Shown: positions 1 to 10,386 of the stretch, one piece after another
Numbering within the stretch: position 1 is the stretch's first letter
Layout of the letters: every line of letters begins with the position of its first letter
Source: Pegoplata infirma
Lineage: Eukaryota; Arthropoda; Insecta; Diptera; Anthomyiidae
Direction: 5' to 3'
Assembly: GCA_963921195.1 (NCBI GenBank)
Contig: OY992537.1
Coordinates: 36,678,808-36,742,807 of the forward strand
Length of the DNA: 64,000 nt
Position numbers and translations under genes: made by a program
The notes under the pieces: generated by a model
Seen by the model: only the letters and a program-made list of their open reading frames with translations
The model's database searches: none
Told to the model about the DNA's origin: nothing

Positions 1-1152
1 ATCTTTTCGACGAGACCTACAACCTTAACTACCTCATTTCAAAAGTATATTCGATTTTGTGTTTTTGTAGCACAGTGTAATTTTTTGTGTGGAAGTTGCC
101 ATTCAATAAGTTTTTCTGTCACTACATTTTTTGTATGGGGTGAATGATAACTTTGTTTTTATTTTTATTGTCAAAGGTCTCCAATAAGGATATGATTTAA
201 AATTTTCTAAGAATTGCGGTTTATATTGATGGAAAAAGAATTGCGTAAAAAGTTATATCAATCATAAACTTTTAAGGAACAGTTATTTTTCTATATAAAA
301 ATCTTTTTATTTGAAATATTTCATTTAAATACACAATAAGAGCAGTTTGTGTTTGCATAACCACAAAAAAAATAATAACAGTCAACAAATATAAATATTG
401 TAAAAAAACGATGACTACTGTGGCCCCAGTAAGGCGGCACCAAATTAATTTGTAATGGGTATAGAGTGTATAAAGATTTGTACTTGTAAGGGAAAGTCAA
501 GCTGAATTCAAAAAAATTTCGCAACATTTTTAAAAAAATGCTGTAATTTGTTTATTCGATCTTTTAATTGTGCATTAAAAAAAATTTATTGTAGTTCGAG
601 GTTATTTATTTTCCCTATTATGAATTAACACGACAAATCCTCTTGTTTACTCCTTTTCTTTATTATGAAATTCTATCAACAAATTCTTTTTGCTTTCAAA
701 AATTTGATAATTTTTAGAATTGAATTGACGATCGTTCGGTGATGACAGATTTCTAAAACTGTGGACTTGAACCTTAAGTTTTATAAACAAAAACGAACGA
801 CATTTTTTAATGAAATAATGTGATCAATACTAGCAAATAAAACAGATTCTTTTACAATCCCTCACAAAAGATGTATGCATTTTAAATAAAATTTCATAAT
901 TTTTCACATTTTCAATAATAAATTTTCTTATCCCCTGTTCCTCTTTCGTTAAAGTATTTGCCTGCAATATACATAACTACATAAATGAAAGCACGTTTTT
1001 CCAAGATAATTCAATATTTAATAACTGATAGAGAAATTGTTAAGAAAATTTATTATTAAGTTCTTTATTGAGAAAAAACGTGTTCAAGTTAAACTTAAAA
1101 CAAGTAAGAGTTATGCATATTGAGGCTGAAAGGAATTTTGATATAAACTATG
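1..1152. other. A+T-rich non-coding stretch
   Basis: No coding region, RNA gene or recognisable repeat was seen on either strand. The longest open frames here have no recognisable motif and are lysine/phenylalanine-rich, as expected of A+T-rich noise. Confidence 0.5.
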
Positions 1153-2590
1153 TAAGAAAGTTATAGTCGGCCAAGACCGACCACATAATACAATACACCA
1201 GTGTTTTCCGGAAAGTGGGTCCCGAGACCAAACTTCGACCGATTGGATCTATCTATTGTTAGATCCAGTGACGGTTCGTGAAGTTGTCACTGGGTGTTCT
1301 CTACTTATTTAAAATATAAAATTTATGTATATAAAATATGTTTTTCTGGACGTAACACGTTCCCGTGGTAGACAAAGCCTCAGTTTTAATTTTTTTTGTT
1401 GACATGCCTCCAAAATTATTTTTTGTACTCCATTTATTAGCGAAATAATGCTTTTTGTTAATTGTCGATGTGGTGAGGCAACAAAATGACAATAAAATAG
1501 AATTAGGTTGCATCTCATTAAAAAATGTACAAAACTAGTAACATCCCATCTTTACCTATCTCGGGAATGCGTTAGGTCCATGAAAACATGAATTTTATAC
1601 TTAAATTTTCTGTTTTTAAAAATTAGAGAACACCCAGTGACAACTTCACGGACCGTCACTGGTTAGATCGTTAACTAGTGTAGAAAACACACACAAACCA
1701 AATTTTAGTGGAATTGGTTTATTTTTGTTGCCAATAGACCGATTTAACTAAATATCGGTCAAAATTTTCATTGGGGGAAATAAGTTCAAAAATGGCACAA
1801 TTCAGATTTGATTAAGTTAGCAAAGTACACGTTTAACACCTATAAATAAAATTTAAATGAAATATTTTGCATCTTCATGAATTTTGAGGAAAAAATGTAA
1901 ATATCCTTCAAAACTTAAAAATGGATCAATGATTTGTGCATACAAAATAAGAGTACCTGCCAAATTTGAAAACGATACCTATTATAATACGATCATTAGA
2001 GTCATTTAAGTCAAATTCAAAGGGGCCGTTTACATGGAAGCTAAGTCTTTACGTAGACCATTTTTTCCATTTTCAATAGGCTTCGTACTTGCACTCGAAA
2101 AAACCTGATAAAATTACAAGAAAAGTTTGTTACCTCTTTTTTTTGCTACCTCCTATTTGACAAGAATTTCTTGTTATTTTTCAAGCTTTTCACCAATAAT
2201 TTTGTAATTTTACAAGCATTTTACCAAAAAAATTGTAAATTTACCATTTTTTTGATGCTATAAAACTTACAAGAAGGTTTCGTGACTTTGCTAGATTTTT
2301 TGCTACCTCCTATTTTACGAGAATTCCTAGTAACAATTACGAGCTTTTTTATAATTTAACAAGATTTTTAACAATAAATTTGTAAATTTACAACTTTTTT
2401 GGTAAAATAAAACTTCTAAGAAATTCTCTTAAATGTACTAGATTTTTTTTTTGTAAAAAATCTTGGAAAAAGTAATACACAGTCGATCTGTATACTTAAG
2501 GTAGGTCTAGGACCAACATTAGGTCTAGTAACAAACATTAGAACAAACTCATTATACCCTGTACCACAGAGTGGTGTAGGGTATAAACAC
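1153..2590 (-). mobile_element. DINE-1/mini-me-like element, second family, interrupted
   Basis: Reading the minus strand, it starts near 2590 with a short hairpin (ACCACTCTGTGGTACAGGG) and ends near 1153 with TGGTCGGTCTTGGCCGACTA. The same sequence lies in plus orientation at 15814-16440, which carries the GTCCGTCCGTC microsatellite typical of dipteran mini-me/DINE-1 elements. This copy is broken by a hAT MITE (1266-1661) and by extra sequence at about 2094-2470 that holds two copies of a TTTTTTGCTACCTCCTATTT block about 160 bp apart. The 16-kb copy lacks both insertions. Non-coding and non-autonomous. The family assignment rests on architecture only. Confidence 0.55.
1266..1661. mobile_element. 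hAT-type MITE, 396 bp, exact 8-bp target duplication
   Basis: The terminal inverted repeats are 38 bp (1266-1303 and 1624-1661) with one mismatch, starting CAGTGACGGT. GTTAGATC occurs directly outside both ends (1258-1265 and 1662-1669). 8-bp duplications and CAGNG-type termini are the hAT superfamily rule. The related element at 15814-16440 shows the matching empty site (AGTTAGATCTTAA). No transposase frame is present, so it was moved by an element elsewhere. Confidence 0.9.
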
Positions 2591-3340
2591 TGATAAGAAA
2601 CATTTATTAATAGCAATCGAAACTGCTGTTGGTTTTTGAAATTATTTTGTTTTTGTTTTTTCTGATTGCTTAACAACTGACAAATTAAGTAGAAACCACT
2701 GTTTCTTTAATTGCTACAAAACTTCCTTAGTTTTTTAAAAAAATTATAAAAGTAATAAAACTTTAAAATAATGGATATTAAAAAAAAATATTATTATTAA
2801 AACAATAAACTTAAAACAACTACATATAAACAACTGTTACTTCAATGTTTAGTTTTTTTTTTGTAATTTTTGTTGCAAACAACTCCAAAAAAATTTAATT
2901 TTTTTTACAAAAAAACTGAAATTGTAGTTAAAAACAATTAAAAAGTTTATATCGGCCTTTAATTTCTAAAAATTATAGACCCCAGTATGCAAAATGAGTC
3001 GATATCGATTCGAAAAAGAATCGTTTTCTCTAAGAATTTCATCGATATCGAGTTCGATATAATGTCGATATAAAGCGTGTTTTCCTATGTGGCATGCAAG
3101 GTGATATAGAATCGAGTTTTGGTACAGGATTCGATTCGATTTTTAATCGAAAAATTTCATGAATTTCGATACATTTGTTTTTTAATAATTTAGTTAATTG
3201 TTTTAAAAACGGTAAGAATTAAAAAAAAATATTTTATTACTTACTACTATGTACTTACAATTAACTAATTGTTACTAAGTAATTGTTACTAATTTATTTT
3301 TTAAATTTAATTTTTACTAATTACTATTTTTATCTGCCTC
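2591..3340. other. Non-coding, A+T-rich, with TCGATATCGA-rich patch
   Basis: No gene seen. Around 2998-3175 there is a cluster of degenerate ATCGAT/TCGATAT motifs (for example near 3000, 3040 and 3120) without a clear repeat period. The rest is A/T-run sequence. Confidence 0.4.
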
Positions 3341-3344
3341 ACTT

Positions 3345-3401
3345 GAGATTTGAACTCAGAACTCACAGTTTACTGGTTGAACGCCTTACTCCTTCAGCCA
3401 A
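3345..3401 (-). other. tRNA-like promoter boxes (tRNA relic or SINE head)
   Basis: On the minus strand TGGCTGAAGGAG (3390-3401) resembles an RNA polymerase III A box and GAGTTCAAATCTC (3345-3357) a B box, at tRNA-like spacing. I could not fold convincing acceptor arms, so a decayed tRNA or a tRNA-derived SINE head is likelier than a working tRNA gene. Confidence 0.35.
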
Positions 3402-3609
3402 AGTTTGATAATAAAAGTAGTTTTTTAAAATTTATTTTACTAAAATTTGAATTTTTTATTATTATTTGAATTGTCCTTAAATTATAATTTGTATTATTAT
3501 TTGAATTACCCTGTTTTTATATTCATTTTATTTTGTTTTGACATACTTCTCCCAATTTAAAAATATTTTTATTTCAAAATATATATTAGTACAAACAAAT
3601 TTCAAGTTG

Positions 3610-3690
3610 TGTATGGCCTAGTTGGTTAGCAGGTTCGGCAGCTTATGATTTGTAGATTTTTGGCCTTGGTTCAAACCCCGGTTGCGGATT
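3610..3690 (+). other. tRNA-like sequence with A and B boxes
   Basis: TGGCCTAGTTGG (3614-3625) fits the tRNA A box and GGTTCAAACCC (3668-3678) fits the B box, with a plausible T-arm (CTTGG loop CCCCGG). The acceptor stem is not convincing, and the sequence is followed by a T-run that could act as a polymerase III terminator. Either a tRNA pseudogene or a SINE promoter. It lies about 210 bp from a second tRNA-like sequence on the other strand. Confidence 0.4.
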
Positions 3691-3721
3691 TTTTTTTATT
3701 TTTTTTTATTGTTCTAGTGTT

Positions 3722-3803
3722 AGATTCCATTGTCAAGAAACGATTTACTACAAAGATTATTTAGCAAAAAGTATTTTTGCTAAATAATCTTGACAATGGA
3801 ATC
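3722..3803. repeat. Hairpin with 16-bp terminal inverted repeats
   Basis: AGATTCCATTGTCAAG at the left end is matched in reverse complement by CTTGACAATGGAATCT at the right. An inner hairpin (GATTATTTAGCAAAAA and its complement) fills most of the interval. The right half is also the start of the ~195-bp direct repeat described next. Confidence 0.7.
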
Positions 3804-3985
3804 TGACAAATTCCGAAACACGTGTCGATTAAGTCTTGCAAAAATGACCAACATAAATAAATTTAAAACCAAAAAAAAATAATTTTCTTGAAAATTTTGC
3901 TATGAGAATATCATGGTTTTATTAAGTAAAGAAAATAATAACCTCGAGCCAGAATAAACATCCTCAAAATATAATATTTTAAAGG
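3779..3985 (+). repeat. ~195-bp dispersed repeat, copy 1
   Basis: Starts TTGCTAAATAATCTTGACAA and runs to about AATATAATATT. It recurs in the same orientation at 4316-4515 and, more diverged, at 12445-12660. Another fragment occurs just before 10386. Not coding: the frame open in copy 2 is closed here by substitutions. Origin unknown; possibly the end of a non-autonomous element. Confidence 0.65.
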
Positions 3986-4315
3986 TCGAATAAAACAATT
4001 TTTATTGTTTAATAAAAATTAATCATAATTTGAACATAACGGTTGGCACGCCATAGTGATGAATAACCCTAATGTGGTGTTATTACACTCTCAACAACAA
4101 ATAACATAATGTTTTAGTCCAATGGACTATCATATGTAAAAATGTTTTAAATATTTTTGTTGGTTATTGGCAATCGTTGCCTTACTAGTATTGTACAATT
4201 TCTTAGTCTTTCTAATTCCCATTGTGGATAGAGTCGAATATGTATTAATATTTTAGTTTGTGAACAAACGATTTGTCATTAGACTCGTTTGCTACTTTGT
4301 AGTAAATCGTTTCTA

Positions 4316-4515
4316 TTTTTGCTAAATAATCTTGACAATGGAATCTGACAAATTCCGAAACACGTTTCGATTAAGTCTTGCAAAACTTACCAACATAAAT
4401 AAATTTAAAACAAAAAAAAAAAAAATAATTTTCTTGAAATTATGCTATGAGAATATCATGGTTTTAATTAGTAAAGAAAATAATGACCTCGAGCCAGAAT
4501 CATCCTCAAAATATA
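4316..4515 (+). repeat. ~195-bp dispersed repeat, copy 2
   Basis: Direct repeat of 3779-3985, about 540 bp downstream and nearly identical over most of its length. An open frame of about 90 codons crosses it (4332-4604), but it depends on a run of A and poly-T sequence, is not conserved in copy 1, and resembles no protein family. Confidence 0.65.
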
Positions 4516-4800
4516 ACAGTTTTTTTTCATATTTTTTTTTTTTTATCAAAAAAAATTTTTTTTTTTCATCAAATATTTTTTTTCATCAAATTTTTTTTTC
4601 ATAATTTTTTTTTTGTATTAAAATTTGTTTTTTAGATTTTTTTATTTTTTTTTTTTTTTTTAAATTTTTTTTTTTCATCGAACATTTTTTTTCTTCATCA
4701 AACATTTTTTTTCTTCATCAAAACTTTTTTTCGTCAAAAACTTTTTTTCACCAAAAATTTAGTTTTCATAATTTTTTTTATCATAATTTTGTTTTTAATG
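4516..4800. repeat. Degenerate TTTTTTCATCAAA simple repeat
   Basis: Long T runs broken by CATCAAA or CATAA every 15-25 bp. A complementary tract (GATGAAAAAAA units) is at 39950-40245. Probably an eroded microsatellite. Confidence 0.7.
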
Positions 4801-6261
4801 AAAAAAAGGTTTCTTAGTACTCCATTTTTTTTTGTCTTTTTTTGTCCTTACTTTTGACATAAAAATGTTCCATTTGTTTAACAAACGTACAAAAAACAAG
4901 TTCTTTGGTGCCGAATTTTTTGTACTCTACAAAACGTTAAAAAACTTGTAAATTTTTGAAAATATGTAAAAAATTTAGAAAAATTCTCGAATAAATTCAG
5001 AAAGTCCCAAAAAATTCAAGAATAAAAAAAAATTTCTGAAAAATAGAAAAATTTCCAAAATTGTTCGGAAAAAATACAAACTTAAAAATTTAGGCAATTT
5101 CAGAAAAAACTAAGTTTCAATCAAAATTTTACAAATGTTGTACATGGTGCTTTTTGTTTTTTATAGTCAAATATAGAATTCGTATTTTTTTTTCTCGAGT
5201 GTAACACTTTTACTTGTTTCATGTATATAAAAATTATAAACTTAATAATTTCCAAAATCAAAAATTGATATTTTATTACCTCATTTTTTGCATTATTACC
5301 TTCTACCCAAAAATCAAAAATAAATTATTTCGTATGAAAAAAAATTAATGCTTTTCAATCATTATCATCGTTGATATAAAACTGTAATTTTAAGCGCCTC
5401 TGAGATAAAAGATCAAATATTGAAATAACAACAAAACAAAATTATGATTATACAATAAAAATAAAAAATCTACTATATGAACCTCAATACAAAAAAAGTA
5501 ATTATTTTGTATTATTTTGTGGTTTTTCTGTATAAAAATCAACTTTCATACATACATAAAATAAAAATATATAGCGTGTTGTATTGAAATATATGTATAA
5601 CATACCTTAGCATGCCTTACTGCAAACAATCAATGATATTGAAACAATGTATGATGATGATGACGATAATGACGTTGAATGGAATAGGTGTGTTTAAGGT
5701 ATTTACTAATAATTTGCCAATACAAAAGCTCTAAAAAAAAAATACTTAAAATCAGCAACTAAGAAGAAGTAGCAGCCAAGTCAATATATAATAATCATAA
5801 ACTTAAAAAGAATTGTTGAAAAAAAAAAACTTTTAATATTCTTTTGGTGTATATGGAAGACTAAGAAAATGATGAACATCATCATATTGATCGAATTTGG
5901 TAAAGTACAGCAGAAATAACAACAACAACGAAAAGTAAGACCTAAAATAATAATGCCGACACAGACGCCATCTCTGTGTGATGAACTAAAATGACTCTGA
6001 ATGAGTGACTGACAGCTCGTCATTGTCAGTATGAACAACAATAATAAAAAACAACAACATCATCATCAAAATATAAACTACATTACATACAACAAAACTT
6101 TTTTAAAAAAATATATACTGTTTTTTGTTTTTGGGCATCATCATAAATACACTGAAAGCTAAAGGAATAAGGAAACTTTTAATGTTTTATTTTTCAAAAG
6201 ATAAAAAAAGGAATAAGGAAACTTTTGATGTTTTATTTTTGAAAAGATAAGAAAAACCTTA
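4801..6261. other. Non-coding, A+T-rich, no gene seen
   Basis: Contains a short GATGAT run at 5649-5665 and a direct duplication of GGAATAAGGAAACTTTT near 6167 and 6211. TTTTTTCTCGAGTGTA at about 5187-5202 resembles the right end of a TA-flanked MITE, but I could not pair it with a left end. Confidence 0.4.
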
Positions 6262-6773
6262 CACAGAAAGAATTGAAAACGAATTTCGATCAACAAAAAC
6301 GCAGATTCAATTAATTTTTTAATTGAAACTTCTCCGATGAAGAAAATTGTTATATCAATCATCAAATTGTATGTGATTATTTGATTTTTTTTCAATCAAT
6401 TTGTTTTTCGATTTTGATCAACAATTTTATCAATTTTTTATTTAAAGTCAATTAAAATAATAATTGATTTAACAAATAAATTTTAAGCTTATGACAAAAT
6501 TATGAAGAAATTCATATATTTTGCTTTCCAATATGTTGCCGACAGTAAAAAAAGTAAATCCGAGTTAAAAGCATATTTTTTAATTAATGTGTTTAAATAA
6601 ATTGAAGCAAAAAAAAAAACTGGTATGTTGAACATTTGTAATTTACTATGTAAAGAAAATAACAAAAACGTTGATCAAAACAATAATTGACTCATTTAAA
6701 TTTTGTTGATCAATAGATTTTTAAATTTTGTTGATAAATAGAATTGAATTTTTTAGTCAATATTTTTTTTGTG
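6262..6773. mobile_element. TA-flanked MITE, 512 bp (CACAGAAAG family)
   Basis: Starts CACAGAAAGAATTG and ends TTTTTTTTGTG. TA lies outside each end (6260-6261 and 6774-6775). The same family is present at 50029-50798, where a further MITE is nested. A TA target and CAC...GTG ends fit a Tc1/mariner-like mobiliser (inference). No transposase frame. Confidence 0.75.
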
Positions 6774-6784
6774 TACATGGTCAT

Positions 6785-7517
6785 TAGGGTGGCCCAAAAT
6801 TCCTTTTGCTTCGCTACAGGTCAACGTAACTTAAAAAATGAAAGATGGTATCGTAACTAATATTTTGCGCCAAATTGCAGCACCCTACGACGATTAGAAG
6901 GGGATGCTAATTGATTACATGTGTTTGCAACCTCCAAAGAAATCTAAAAAAAAAATTGTTGCAATACTAAAAATTACTACATGGAATGGTATCGTTACAA
7001 GAGCAAATAAGTCACATATGGCCATTTTGCCCTAAGGTTGTTTACAAAGGACAATAAGGACATTTTAGCTTCGATTAGAAAAAAAAACAAAAAAAAATTT
7101 TGATATTATACTCAAATTAAAGATATTTGTATAACCTTTCAAATGAACTTTATCGCAATTTAATGGTCCGCATAGTTTTTGAGTTACAGCGGTTTTAGTG
7201 AAATGCAGGGTTCCGCTTTTTTTAATATGTATTATTTTTTGTTTAAGGACAATCTTAGGACAAAATGGCCACATGTGAATTATGTGCTCTTGTAACGCTA
7301 TCATTCCTTGTGGTTATTTTCAAGATTCCAATAAATTTTTTTTAAGATTTCTTTGGAGGTTGCAAACACTTATGATCAGTTAGAATCCCCTTCCAATCGT
7401 TGTTGGGTGCTGAAATTTGGCGCAAATTGTTCGTTACGATGCCATCTATCATATTATGAGGTACGTTCAGTTGTGAGTTATACATGGTATTTTTCCATAT
7501 GTTGATGGGCCACACTA
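6785..7517. mobile_element. Palindromic hAT-like element, 733 bp
   Basis: The ends are TAGGGTGGCCCA and TGGGCCACACTA (11 of 12 matching), and the arms stay complementary almost to the centre, for example TTTGCAACCTCCAAAGAAAT near 6927 and its complement near 7350. The flanks ATGGTCAT (6777-6784) and CTGGTCAT (7518-7525) are an 8-bp duplication with one difference. It sits 11 bp past the end of the preceding MITE. No transposase. Confidence 0.78.
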
Positions 7518-7525
7518 CTGGTCAT

Positions 7526-7983
7526 GGACGCTGCATAGACCAGTTTAGGTACAAAGCGTTACAAGATTATTACAAATACCCAAACTCCGACATAAAGGGT
7601 CTCTATGCTTTCTTTGCGAATGTTTGACGTCTCATAGTTGCAAATCCAGGTATTTCTTCCCCATCTCGAGAACTACGCTCTTCTAAACACTGCACACATT
7701 AGCCCTCTGCCCAACCATGTAAAAATTTACTAGATGTGATTCTATCTGATCAGATCTTGAATTCGTTCCCCATTTACTGGATATGATCAGATCTTATAAA
7801 ACATCCATAAAACAATGACTAAATTCGAAAATTTTGATTAGCAGATAATATTAAATTCGATATGAGCAGATCAGACCAAATCTAGTAAATTTTATACAGA
7901 AACACCGCAAGTCCTCTAATAAAACCAACCAAATTCCGCATATGTTCCCAAGAAATGACAATGAAAGTAGGATTTTCAAACAA
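7526..7983. other. Non-coding, no gene seen
   Basis: Somewhat richer in G+C than its surroundings. ATCAGATC-type words recur (about 7748, 7778, 7868) without a regular period. It may be eroded retrotransposon sequence upstream of the next feature, but no protein motif could be read. Confidence 0.35.
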
Positions 7984-8580
7984 CTTTGAACTCTTTGTAG
8001 ATAGTGGATAGTCTTGCAGCTCTAAAGGCCTTAGAATCAAAAACTGTAAAATCGGAAATTGTTAGGAACTGTATACGATGCCTTCATTAAATTAGACAGG
8101 ACAGTCGCTGGGAACGAATTGGCTGATGATTTTGTGAGAAATATCCCCGAGGAGAGCGTGGCGAACCTGATATCTCGGTTTCTTAAGTAGAATTTATGAA
8201 CGAAATTGATAGGATGTCAATGAATAGAATAAAGGATTTGTGGATATGTCACTGACTACGTGCAGAATATCGTAAACTCTATGGCCACTGCCAAATCCTA
8301 AGAGGACAAAAAGTATTCTTACCTTTGGCCAATAGACGGTTAGCCTATTAGTGGGAGTACTGACAGGACACTGTTTAATCGACCAAATGGACGTGCGAAT
8401 GGGAATTTCTGATTATATCTATTGTAGAAGTTGTGGGGAAGTGGAGGAGGAAGAGGAGGAGTCAGTGCACCTGTTGTGTGAATGTCTAATGAAGCCAAAG
8501 TGGCAGACGCTTATCCATTCTTACATAACCTTGAACTCATTGTAACTTTAGGAGTTTCTTTATAACGTCTCAGCTAACCC
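7984..8580 (+). pseudogene. I-group (LOA/R1-like) non-LTR retrotransposon fragment, RNase H to C-terminal zinc motif
   Basis: Several frames together read as the end of a retrotransposon ORF2. Around 8013-8075 the residues LAALKALESKTVKSEIVRNC match the RNase H segment after the DSQ motif. Around 8095-8145 VAGNELADDFVR is the last RNase H motif (GN..AD, with catalytic Asp). At 8351-8545 the frame GHCLIDQ...CRSCGEVEEE...VHLLCECLM is the C-terminal Cys/His motif of LOA/R1-type elements. Stops and frameshifts separate these blocks, the 5' part is missing and the tail is lost near 8580. The same subfamily is at 19650-20107. Not functional. Confidence 0.75.
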
Positions 8581-8735
8581 AAATCATCATCATTTCTGAA
8601 AGTTCTTCCTATATGTATTTGCCTTCGAAAAATCAAAAGATGTGTACCTTAGCTTGGTTATGTTTTAACTGACTGCGTAATAATGAACCCAGTTTGATCT
8701 AACTATAAAACTCTTAATAATTTTTATTTCCACAG

Positions 8736-8929
8736 CCGAAATCATAGAGATCATGCAGCGCCCTAGCCCAGAAGAGTGTTTGTCTCCAGAAAGTTATGGA
8801 AAATGTCAGATCGATAATTTTAAAATGCTCGATGTGTTTAGGGGCCCCTGTAGGTTAGTTGGTAGCATACAAGCCTATGAAACAGGGTGTCGTGGGTTAG
8901 ACTCCCAAAAAAACGAACCGCCGAAGTAG
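8736..8929 (+). CDS. Candidate host coding exon (unrecognised protein)
   Basis: A strong 3' splice site precedes it: CTAAC and CTTAAT branch-point-like words 20-40 bp upstream, then TTTTTATTTCCACAG ending at 8735. From 8738 one frame is open for 63 codons, to a TAG at 8927-8929, beginning EIIEIMQRPSPEECLSPESY. Composition is clearly less A+T-rich than the flanks up to about 8850, and the residues look protein-like (Pro/Glu/Ser-rich then mixed) rather than Lys/Phe noise. A GTAGGT donor at 8850 would end the exon after 114 nt with the same phase (1) at both ends. Beyond it the sequence becomes tRNA-like. I do not recognise the family. It could also be an exon-like relic inside a repeat. Confidence 0.35.
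8843..8909 (+). other. tRNA-like sequence (SINE head or tRNA relic)
   Basis: GTAGGTTAGTTGG (A-box-like, about 8850-8862) and GGGTTAGACTCCC (B-box-like, 8894-8906) are at tRNA spacing, with a possible anticodon arm around CCTATGAAACAGG. The 5' acceptor-like GGCCCCT has no matching 3' strand, because an A-run follows. This favours a tRNA-derived SINE or relic over a gene. Confidence 0.4.
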
Positions 8930-9235
8930 TCCACTTTCCTTAGAATTTGTAATCATGATAACTGATTAAAAAACTGCCAAATTTTGAAAGGATACCTATT
9001 GTAATAATGTTAATAAACAAAATGTAAGCTAAACCTAAAGGTTCAAATCTCAGATGCTTAAGGTTCCAATCTCAGCTAAATGAATTGATAATTGGACCTA
9101 TATAGTGATTAAAATTTTATCGTGGACAGACAGACGGACATCGAAAATAAATTAAAAAAGCCATTCTGAGTTTATCTTGGTACTTAAAGATTGGTCTAGG
9201 ACATATATAAACCACAAATCACAGACTGATGAAGG
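8930..9235 (-). mobile_element. Fragment of second-family DINE-like element with GTCY tract
   Basis: CCTAGACCAATC and GTCCGTCTGTCTGTC (minus strand, about 9122-9140) match the order seen at 15814-16440. Heavily eroded; both ends uncertain. Confidence 0.5.
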
Positions 9236-9283
9236 GCAAAATAATTGGTAACACCCACCTAGTAACTACTCCAAAAATTGTGT

Positions 9284-9800
9284 TATGCTATTGAACTTGG
9301 GGCCTAAGCATTTTTTTTTAATTGCTCTAAGTGTATATTCTAAAACTCCATATTTAAACACAACCTTACAAAAATTTCTGCTATTTGTCATTTGATCAAA
9401 GGTCATGCCTTGTTGAGATTGGAAGCATGCGGCAATATAACAATGACACACTCAATAAGAACCTTTTTACAATGGGTGGGGTCGAGCGAATAAGATCTAT
9501 TGTAATGCTCGTAAGACCCACTGTTGTATGTTAACCCACAGACAGGCTGTGTAGCCAACATCGTCATCTATATAATCTACTGCAGAAATTAATCGTTGTG
9601 CTTTAATATATTTGGCGCCCAACTTGGGGCTTAAGCAATTTCATCGTTTTTTTATCGTTTTATCGCTTTACTCAAACTTTTCGAAGTGTATATTCTACAA
9701 CTCCATATTTAAACACAACCTTACAAAAAAAAATCGTTATACAAAAAGATACCAATCACCATAAAGAGTTTCAGAACGAAAACAAAAAAGATATTGCATT
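9284..9800 (+). repeat. ~330-bp direct duplication with tRNA-Lys primer-binding-like motif
   Basis: AACTTGGGGC(C/T)TAAGCA followed by a TATATTCT(A)AAACTCCATATT block occurs at about 9293-9375 and again at about 9621-9725. The second copy carries TGGCGCCCAACTTGGGGC (9613-9630), which differs by one base from the 18 nt complementary to the 3' end of insect tRNA-Lys, the primer site used by gypsy-type retroelements. This links it to the tandem repeats at 19.2-29.5 kb. No gag/pol frame lies nearby. Confidence 0.6.
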
Positions 9801-10372
9801 GCCCACAAAATTTAAAATTTTATAAAATAAGAAGTACTTAAAACTACAAAAAAAAAAATATTCTGCACTTGTATGAGTTTCTCAAAAAAACTTTGCTCAA
9901 GAATGTAACTGCACATCAAATAATATCCAGTAAAATTAAACAAAATGGAAGTAAAATGTAGCAAAACTATATGTAAGGATGAACTAATCATTCTTAAGGG
10001 ATCATTTAATAATGAAGAGAGTCTTTCTTAGGTCTCCCGACTTAAATCATCACAGGCTTTTTTGAAACTCACTAGTGAAATATCTCAACCCTTATGAACC
10101 GATATGCCTGAAACTTAAAATATATAAAAAAGAGACAATTTTAGGGTTGGGGTTTCTCGGCTTATCGGCCATATCAGTGCTTAAAAATTTCGTTGTCCCC
10201 TTATGAATCAATGTTGACCTTCGGGAAACTTTCGATAACTTAAATTTAATAAAGATTATTTTGTATTTATATGGATATCATAGGACTATGTCTTACATAC
10301 ATAAATTCTCATTATGTCTACCAAGATACTTTATGTTTTGCCACTAACGATTGTCAATTTACTAAATACTCT
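9801..10372. other. Non-coding; diverged half-copy of the 58.1-kb palindrome
   Basis: About 10060-10260 matches the left half of the palindrome at 58104-58689 (TATCTCAACCCTTATGAAC, GGGTTTCTCGGCTTATCGGC, AATTTCGTTGTCCCCTTATG). The right half and a clear terminus are missing. The rest is unremarkable. Confidence 0.5.
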
Positions 10373-10386
10373 TGACAATGGATTGA

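Noticed and set aside
4332..4604. 90-codon frame MTMESDKFRNTFRLS...
   Set aside because: It covers the ~195-bp repeat plus a poly-T tract and is not open in the sister copy at 3779-3985.
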